Below, in pieces: positions 58,987-64,000 of a DNA stretch of 64,000 nt. Origin of the DNA: JAQBRD01 sp041158765 (lineage in GTDB: Bacteria; Patescibacteriota; Minisyncoccia; Phycocordibacterales; PALSA-1337); assembly GCA_041158765.1 (NCBI GenBank), contig JBEBAU010000018.1, positions 1 through 64,000 of the forward strand, in the 5' to 3' direction. Numbering within the stretch: the first letter of the stretch is position 1; each line of letters opens with the position of its first letter. The notes below the pieces were generated by a model, which was not told where the DNA came from, searched no databases, and saw only the letters and a program-made list of their open reading frames with translations. The position numbers were made by a program, and so were the translations under genes.

Positions 58987-59254
58987 AAATCAGTACATTC
59001 GAATTATTTCTGACATTGCGCTCTGTGCGTGCATTGTATTTGGCCCGTGGTGGCTTATGGTAATCGGTCTTATTGTTGCAACAGTATATTTTGAAAATTA
59101 TTTTGAAATAATACTATTTGGTGTACTTATTGATGCGCTCTACGGTACCGGTGCATCTAGCATATTCCATGTACCTATTGCATATACCGTATTTGCGATA
59201 ACTATGTTTCTACTTTCAATACCACTTCGAAAACGCATTCGTGCTACTATATAA
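58973..59254 (+). CDS. mreD: MreD-like membrane protein, short
   Basis: This 93-residue, three-segment membrane protein (about 10-27, 30-52, 62-85) sits exactly where mreD is expected, between mreC and mrdA, overlapping the mreC end by 14 nt. It is shorter than the usual 160-residue, five-segment MreD, so the assignment rests on position and topology. ATG 58973 is chosen because it gives the natural overlap; the frame is open to 58943. Confidence 0.65.
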   Translation: MPFNKNQYIRIISDIALCACIVFGPWWLMVIGLIVATVYFENYFEIILFGVLIDALYGTGASSIFHVPIAYTVFAITMFLLSIPLRKRIRATI

Positions 59255-59270
59255 ACCCTAGAATAGGTTT

Positions 59271-60965
59271 ATGATACGTAAATTAAAGAGATTATTTCAA
59301 GGAAAAAAGCGCATACATCATGAGATAGATCCTGATGAGATTTTTCTTGATTCTCATAATATTCCACATTTTGACACTGATCAATTTGAGGGAAGAATCG
59401 ATAAACCGATATCACAAACAACACTCTTCGTAACACTCGGCTTTTTCATATTAATTATGGTGGTGTATCTTGGACGAGCTTGGAATCTGCAGATTACTCA
59501 AGGTGAGGTTTATAATAAAAAAAGCGAAAATAACCGTCTTCGCCATACACCGATTTTTGCTGCGCGTGGAGTTATTTATGATCGTAATGCAGATGAACTC
59601 GCATGGAATGAACCATCTGATGACCCAGATGTTTCTCATCGGAAATACGCTGATATGCCAGGCCTCGCTCATGTGCTTGGATATGTTCAGTATCCAACGA
59701 AGGATAGTGCCGGCTTCTATTATCGAGAAGATTTCGAAGGTATTGATGGTATTGAAAAATACTTCAACACTGATTTGCGGGGTAAAAATGGCTTGAAGCT
59801 TATTGAAGAAGATGCTCGTGGCAAAGTCCAATCTCAAAATACGATTCAACCTCCAAAAGAAGGAAATAATGTGACGCTTTCAATAGATGCACGAGTGCAA
59901 AGTGAATTGCACACTGCTATTGCTGATGTTGCTCGTAATGTGGGCTTCGCTGGAGGTGCTGGCGTTATTATGGATGTTCATACAGGTGAAATTATTGCAT
60001 ATACAAGTTATCCGGAATTTAGTTCTGAGGTCATGTCTTCAAAGACTGATAAGGCTCTTGTGAAGCGATATCTTACTGATACAAACCGTCCGCTCTTCGA
60101 TCGAGTGATTGATGGTCTCTATACTCCTGGATCAATTGTGAAGCCGTACGTAGCACTCGGCGCTCTTCATGAAAAAATCATTGATCCAACGACTAATATC
60201 GTTGGCACAGCATATATTGCAATCCAAAATCAATACGATCCAACACAACAAACACTGTTCCGAGATTGGAAAGTACATGGACTTGTAGATATGCGCAAAG
60301 CACTCGCTGTATCATCTGACGTATACTTCTATGAAGTTGGAGGAGGGTATAAGGATCAAAAAGGCCTCGGTATTACTAAGCTCGATCAGTATTTCAGTCT
60401 TTTTGGTTTTGGTGATCATATTGACGACTCATTTTTCACTGGAAGTGCAGGGGTAATTCCAACTCCGGCATGGAAAGCGTCGCGTTTCAATGGTGAATCA
60501 TGGAGACTTGGAGATACCTATCACACTGCAATTGGACAATATTCATTCCAAGTGACGGCAATACAAGTTGTACGTGCAGTCGCAGCTCTAGCAAATGGTG
60601 GATCATTGATAAACCCAACAATACTGAAAGACACTCAGGGAAGTTTGGTTCGAAAGATAGAGATTGCTCCTGCGGATTTCCAAGTTGTTCGTGAGGGTAT
60701 GCGCAAGGGTGTACTTGATGGTACCGGTACATCACTTAATGTGCCATATGTGCAGGTTGCTTCAAAGTCTGGTACCGCAGAGCTTGGAGTCACTAAGGAG
60801 AATGTGAATTCATGGATGACGGGATTTTTTCCATATGAAAATCCTCGATATGCATTTGCAGTAGTTATGGAGCGAGGTTCTCGTCATAATTTGATTGGAG
60901 CTGGAGCAGTTATGCGAGAAACGCTTGATTGGATGAATGTGCATACACCTGAGTATTTCAAATAG
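59271..60965 (+). CDS. mrdA: Penicillin-binding protein 2 (elongation transpeptidase)
   Basis: This 564-residue class B PBP has a cytoplasmic N-terminus, a membrane anchor at about 49-70 and the dimerisation region (RLRHTPIFAARGVIYDRNADELAWN). The transpeptidase domain has active-site SIVK (Ser288-Lys291), SSD as the second motif (SSDVYFYEVG), and KSGTAE as the third. It cross-links peptidoglycan during elongation with MreBCD. The partner glycosyltransferase RodA is not in the window. Confidence 0.95.
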   Translation: MIRKLKRLFQGKKRIHHEIDPDEIFLDSHNIPHFDTDQFEGRIDKPISQTTLFVTLGFFILIMVVYLGRAWNLQITQGEVYNKKSENNRLRHTPIFAARGVIYDRNADELAWNEPSDDPDVSHRKYADMPGLAHVLGYVQYPTKDSAGFYYREDFEGIDGIEKYFNTDLRGKNGLKLIEEDARGKVQSQNTIQPPKEGNNVTLSIDARVQSELHTAIADVARNVGFAGGAGVIMDVHTGEIIAYTSYPEFSSEVMSSKTDKALVKRYLTDTNRPLFDRVIDGLYTPGSIVKPYVALGALHEKIIDPTTNIVGTAYIAIQNQYDPTQQTLFRDWKVHGLVDMRKALAVSSDVYFYEVGGGYKDQKGLGITKLDQYFSLFGFGDHIDDSFFTGSAGVIPTPAWKASRFNGESWRLGDTYHTAIGQYSFQVTAIQVVRAVAALANGGSLINPTILKDTQGSLVRKIEIAPADFQVVREGMRKGVLDGTGTSLNVPYVQVASKSGTAELGVTKENVNSWMTGFFPYENPRYAFAVVMERGSRHNLIGAGAVMRETLDWMNVHTPEYFK

Positions 60966-60986
60966 TATAAGCTACACGAAGGTTGA

Positions 60987-61015
60987 TTGCTCCAAAGGCT
61001 ATTTTGTGCTATGAT
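60987..61015 (+). promoter_or_regulatory. Predicted greA-lysS promoter
   Basis: TTGCTC 60987-60992, a 17-nt spacer, TGC-TATGAT with the -10 at 61010-61015. The leader is about 35 nt. Confidence 0.6.
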
Positions 61016-61056
61016 AGTGACACATTACTTTAACCGATTTTTTCTATATTTTTTCT

Positions 61057-61524
61057 ATGAACGACGAAAAACAGTACCTTACGAAAGAGAAATTTCAGGA
61101 ATTTACAAAAGAACTCGAGCAACTCCGAACAGTGAAGCGTAAAGAAGTTGCAGAGCATCTCGAATACGCTAAGAAGCTTGGAGATCTATCCGAAAATGCC
61201 GAATACCAAGAAGCTCGTGAAGAGCAGGCAGAAGTCGAAGATCGCATTAGCCACCTTGAACAGGTTTTGAAGCAGGCTGTTATTCTTGATAATCAGCGTG
61301 GTGACGTTGTTTCAATTGGTGCAACTGTTACTATCCAGAAGACTGGCGAATCAGAGAAGAAGACATATAAGATTGTCGGTTCAGAAGAAGCAGATATGGC
61401 GCAAGGCAAGGTTTCAAATCAATCTCCACTCGGCGTCGCACTCCTCGGCAAAAAGAAGGGTGATGCATTCTCATTCAAGACTCCAAAAGGCGTAGTTACC
61501 TATACACTTATTACTATTGAATAA
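61057..61524 (+). CDS. greA: Transcription elongation factor GreA
   Basis: This 155-residue factor rescues backtracked RNA polymerase by stimulating transcript cleavage. The N-terminal coiled coil shows YLTKEKFQEFTKELEQLRTV and the acidic tip DLSENAEYQEAREEQ. The FKBP-like C-terminal domain shows YKIVGSEEADMAQGKVSNQSPLG. Its stop codon is immediately followed by the lysS ATG, so the two are translationally coupled. Confidence 0.97.
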   Translation: MNDEKQYLTKEKFQEFTKELEQLRTVKRKEVAEHLEYAKKLGDLSENAEYQEAREEQAEVEDRISHLEQVLKQAVILDNQRGDVVSIGATVTIQKTGESEKKTYKIVGSEEADMAQGKVSNQSPLGVALLGKKKGDAFSFKTPKGVVTYTLITIE

Positions 61525-63015
61525 ATGGAAGAGCTCCGTTCAATTCGCATAGCAAAACTAGAACTGCTCAAAAAAGCAGGTATGGATCCGTATCCAGCAA
61601 AGGTTCCAAGAGATTTTTGTTTGAAAGATGCAAAAGCAGATTTTGCTCAATATGAAGAAGGGGGCAAAGGTGCTCATGCTGGCAAAAAAGTCTCACTCGT
61701 TGGTCGCATCATGGCAATTCGCGGACAAGGAGCGATTATGTTCGTGGTACTTGATGATGGTAAGGGTAAGTTTCAGGCGGTTTTCAAAAAAGACGCTTTC
61801 GAAGCTGCGGGAACTTCAGCACTCTTCGAATTATTTACTACGGGTATTGATATTGGTGATTTTATTTCAGTAACAGGAACTTTTTTCACAACACAACGAG
61901 GTGAACAGAGTATTCTTGTGACGAGCTGGACAATTGCATCAAAAGCTCTGCTTCCATTGCCAGAAAAGTGGCACGGTATTCAAGATGCGGATGAACGATA
62001 TCGTAAGCGTTATCTTGATTTCGTAATGAATCCAGAGTTGCGAGACATGATTATAAAAAAGGCCAAGTTCTGGTCTATTACTCGACGAATTCTCGGAGAA
62101 CATGGTTTTCTCGAAGTTGAAACCCCAACACTCGAAGTAACCACAGGTGGGGCAGAAGCAACACCATTCAAAACACATCACAATGATTATGATTTGCCTG
62201 TCTATCTTCGTATTTCAGTTGGAGAATTGTGGCAGAAGCGTTTGATGGCTGGAGGATTTCAAAAAACATTTGAAATTGGTCGCGTCTATCGCAATGAAGG
62301 TTCAAGCCCAGATCATCTACAGGAATTTACGAATATGGAATTTTATTGGGCATATGCTGATTACAAAGACGGCATGAAGCTTGTCGTTGAACTTTATCGA
62401 GCACTTGCGGAAGAGGTCTTCGGTACTACGAAGTTTACTACACGAGGACATACATTCGATCTTGCAGATGAATGGGTTACTGTTGATTATGTTGCTGAAA
62501 TTACCAAGCAGACTGGTATTGATGTCACTGTTGCAACCGAGAAGGAGATGAAAAAGAAGCTTGATGAACTCAATGTGAAATACGATGGTGATAATAAAGA
62601 GCGACTTACTGATACACTCTGGAAATATTGCCGCAAAAACATCGCTGGTCCTGCATTCCTCGTGAATCATCCACTCATCGTTGCGCCACTTGCAAAACCA
62701 GTTAATGAAGGAGATGGCAAGCCACCTCGAACGGTACAAATGTTCCAGCCACTTATCGCAGGAAGCGAAGTTGGTCGAGGATATTCAGAACTTAATGATC
62801 CGATTGATCAACAGCAGCGTTTTGATGCGCAGGCAAAACTCATTGCAGCGGGGGATACAGAAGCAATGATGCCAGATCATGAATTCGTCGAGATGCTCGA
62901 ACATGGAATGCCACCGACATGCGGTTTTGGTTTTGGAGAGCGACTCTTCGCTATTCTTGCAGAAAAGCCTATTCGAGAGACACAAGCGTTCCCACTCATG
63001 CGCCCAAAGGCGTAA
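61525..63015 (+). CDS. lysS: Lysyl-tRNA synthetase (class II)
   Basis: This 496-residue class II LysRS has an N-terminal OB-fold anticodon domain (KVSLVGRIMAIRGQGAIMFVVL), motif 1 (FLEVETPTLEVTTGGAEATPF), motif 2 (FEIGRVYRNEGSSPDHLQEFTNMEFYWAY), and motif 3 (GFGFGERLFAILAEKPIRET). It ends FPLMRPKA. ATG lies directly on the greA stop. GreA-LysRS pairing is common in several bacterial groups. Confidence 0.97.
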   Translation: MEELRSIRIAKLELLKKAGMDPYPAKVPRDFCLKDAKADFAQYEEGGKGAHAGKKVSLVGRIMAIRGQGAIMFVVLDDGKGKFQAVFKKDAFEAAGTSALFELFTTGIDIGDFISVTGTFFTTQRGEQSILVTSWTIASKALLPLPEKWHGIQDADERYRKRYLDFVMNPELRDMIIKKAKFWSITRRILGEHGFLEVETPTLEVTTGGAEATPFKTHHNDYDLPVYLRISVGELWQKRLMAGGFQKTFEIGRVYRNEGSSPDHLQEFTNMEFYWAYADYKDGMKLVVELYRALAEEVFGTTKFTTRGHTFDLADEWVTVDYVAEITKQTGIDVTVATEKEMKKKLDELNVKYDGDNKERLTDTLWKYCRKNIAGPAFLVNHPLIVAPLAKPVNEGDGKPPRTVQMFQPLIAGSEVGRGYSELNDPIDQQQRFDAQAKLIAAGDTEAMMPDHEFVEMLEHGMPPTCGFGFGERLFAILAEKPIRETQAFPLMRPKA

Positions 63016-63082
63016 TCTATTAGGTCAGCAAACGGCATTATATACAGAGAAGTCCATAATACAGGGCTTATTGCCTATTTTG

Positions 63083-63111
63083 TTGACTTTTTATTGAAAA
63101 TATGTTAGTTT
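63083..63111 (+). promoter_or_regulatory. Predicted promoter of the Gfo/Idh/MocA gene
   Basis: TTGACT 63083-63088, a 17-nt spacer, TAGTTT 63106-63111. The leader of about 105 nt contains a GCATG/CATGC hairpin (63117-63132) and repeated CAAAC units (63186-63206). Confidence 0.6.
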
Positions 63112-63224
63112 AATTGCATGGCTTTTCATGCAAAAAGGCTGAAAAAGTGAGTAATTTCAAGCTGAAATTGACTCAAAATCGACAATCAAACCAAACCAAA
63201 CCAAACTGAACGAAAGACAAAAGA

Positions 63225-64000
63225 ATGAAAAAAATCCGAATCGCACTCATTGGGTGCGCCGGCCACTTTGGCCGTATCTGGCTCCGCAACCTCTTCACTC
63301 TGCAGGGTTACCTGGGCTGCGAGCTGGTTGTCTGCTGTGACGGCAACGTTGCAGCATTCGATGAACTCCGTGGAATGTATCCCAGCGTGAAGTTCATGTC
63401 GTCTGAACAGTATGATCTCGTGCTTGGCATGTGTGATGCTGTTGTGATTGCGACGCCTCCGGCGACGCATTTCAAACTTGCAATGAAAGCATTGCAAGCA
63501 CACAAAGACGTGCTGGTTGAAAAACCACTTGCTTATAGCCCGTCTGAGTGCGAACTCCTCACGGAATTTGCTGAGAAGCAAGGTTGCATTGTGATGTCCG
63601 GTCTGACGTATCTGTATTCTGCAGCATTTCATGCTATCAAGAATATTATTGATACGAATCAAATAGGCAAAGTCATCCATATTGATTCTCGGCGTGAAAG
63701 CTTCGGCCGATACAGTGGTGATAACCATGTCACGCAAGACCTGGGACCTCATGATCTTTCCATGATTCTCGCGGTTATGGGGGAAATGCCACTTGCGGTC
63801 AGCTGCACTGGTCATCAGGACCAGCTTACGGGTCACTACGTTCGCACGAACACGCACCTCACCTTCAGTGGCGGTCGAAGTGCGAGCATTATCAGTAGCT
63901 GGATTTCAGCCAACATTAAGGTTCGCAAAACCGAGTTCTTTGGAGAAATTGGTGTTACGACGTTTGATGATTCACGTGCCAACAACAACGGCAAAGTTGT
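63225..64000 (+). CDS. Gfo/Idh/MocA-family oxidoreductase, N-terminal part
   Basis: The frame starts at ATG 63225 and runs off the window (258 codons seen). The N-terminal NAD(P)-binding fold reads KKIRIALIGCAGHFGRIWL, followed by CDAVVIATPPATHFKLAMKAL and the family-defining EKPLA (VEKPLAYSPSECELL). The C-terminal dehydrogenase domain has begun (GKVIHIDSRRESFGRYSG; DLGPHDLSMI). Substrates in the family are sugars or sugar nucleotides, so a role in surface polysaccharide synthesis is possible but unproven. Codon use is GC-rich like the orphan genes. Confidence 0.88.
   Translation, partial: MKKIRIALIGCAGHFGRIWLRNLFTLQGYLGCELVVCCDGNVAAFDELRGMYPSVKFMSSEQYDLVLGMCDAVVIATPPATHFKLAMKALQAHKDVLVEKPLAYSPSECELLTEFAEKQGCIVMSGLTYLYSAAFHAIKNIIDTNQIGKVIHIDSRRESFGRYSGDNHVTQDLGPHDLSMILAVMGEMPLAVSCTGHQDQLTGHYVRTNTHLTFSGGRSASIISSWISANIKVRKTEFFGEIGVTTFDDSRANNNGKV

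Noticed and set aside
63186..63206. Short CAAAC tandem units as a CRISPR or regulatory repeat array
   Set aside because: Only four 5-bp units without spacers; probably a simple sequence in the leader.
63186..63857. 223-codon minus-strand frame at the end of the window
   Set aside because: It is antisense to the Gfo/Idh/MocA gene, which shows a nucleotide-binding fold and EKP motif.

Overview
The window looks like a piece of chromosome from a Candidate Phyla Radiation bacterium, most likely a Parcubacteria-type (Patescibacteria) lineage. This is inferred from gene content and order: a compact infA-rpmJ-rpsM-rpsK-rpsD-rpoA-rplQ-rplM-rpsI run, type-B bL31, very short aminoacyl-tRNA synthetases (AlaRS, PheS, PheT, ProRS), almost no Shine-Dalgarno sequences, and many small or unrecognised membrane and surface proteins. 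The genetic code appears standard: TGA ends real genes such as prfA. Coding density is high and no gene-free stretch exceeds 300 bases. No rRNA, CRISPR array, insertion sequence or prophage is visible. There is one tRNA gene (Thr, TGT).

Layout: 1-3157, three tandem proteins ending in a PEP-utiliser phosphohistidine domain. 3160-4306, small membrane or unknown genes. 4408-11203, a sigma-region-4/HARE-HTH regulator, a membrane protein, mltG, mnmA, an ATP-cone nuclease and an M29 aminopeptidase. 11329-16401, an orphan gene, short alaS, and an actin-like/bitopic membrane pair. 16453-20839, the ribosomal protein/rpoA operon. 20895-27203, a cytidylate-kinase-like protein, grpE, an orphan, a UvrD-nuclease fusion, a DsbA-like protein and an exonuclease. 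27333-30584, a large secreted protein. 30604-38476, hisS/truB (divergent), an SF1 helicase, a secreted orphan, typA and small units. 38490-43936, a histidine phosphatase, gmk, rpmE2, prfA, a MazF-like toxin, an orphan, rpsB and tsf. 43970-50088, a membrane protein, tRNA-Thr, pheST, hicBA and gyrB. 50257-56570, a repeat-containing surface protein, then holB-frr-rseP-proS-2-hydroxyacid dehydrogenase. 56591-60965, a membrane protein divergent from the mreB-mreC-mreD-mrdA elongation cluster. 61057-63015, greA-lysS. 63225 to the end, a partial Gfo/Idh/MocA oxidoreductase.

The genes are mostly translation (ribosomal proteins, synthetases, RF1, RRF, EF-Ts, tRNA modification), cell-wall elongation, and a small set of DNA-repair and surface functions. 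The Cys-paired surface domains (50257-51690, 27333-30584) and the membrane-anchored CPFC oxidoreductase (25801-26544) plausibly work together outside the membrane.

Two features stand out. First, a family of about 100-120 bp structured elements (20700-20801, 35761-35881, 40226-40342) sits directly at the 3' ends of rpsI, typA and rpmE2. All three keep a closing stem, and a hairpin with a CAGCAG loop and one bulged A, while almost all paired bases change compensatorily. I do not recognise this as a described family. Second, transcription signals are unusually legible: an extended -10 of the form TGnTATACT often lies 6-9 nt upstream of the start codon, implying many leaderless mRNAs. A separate set of orphan genes uses TTGACA promoters, long leaders and different codon use.
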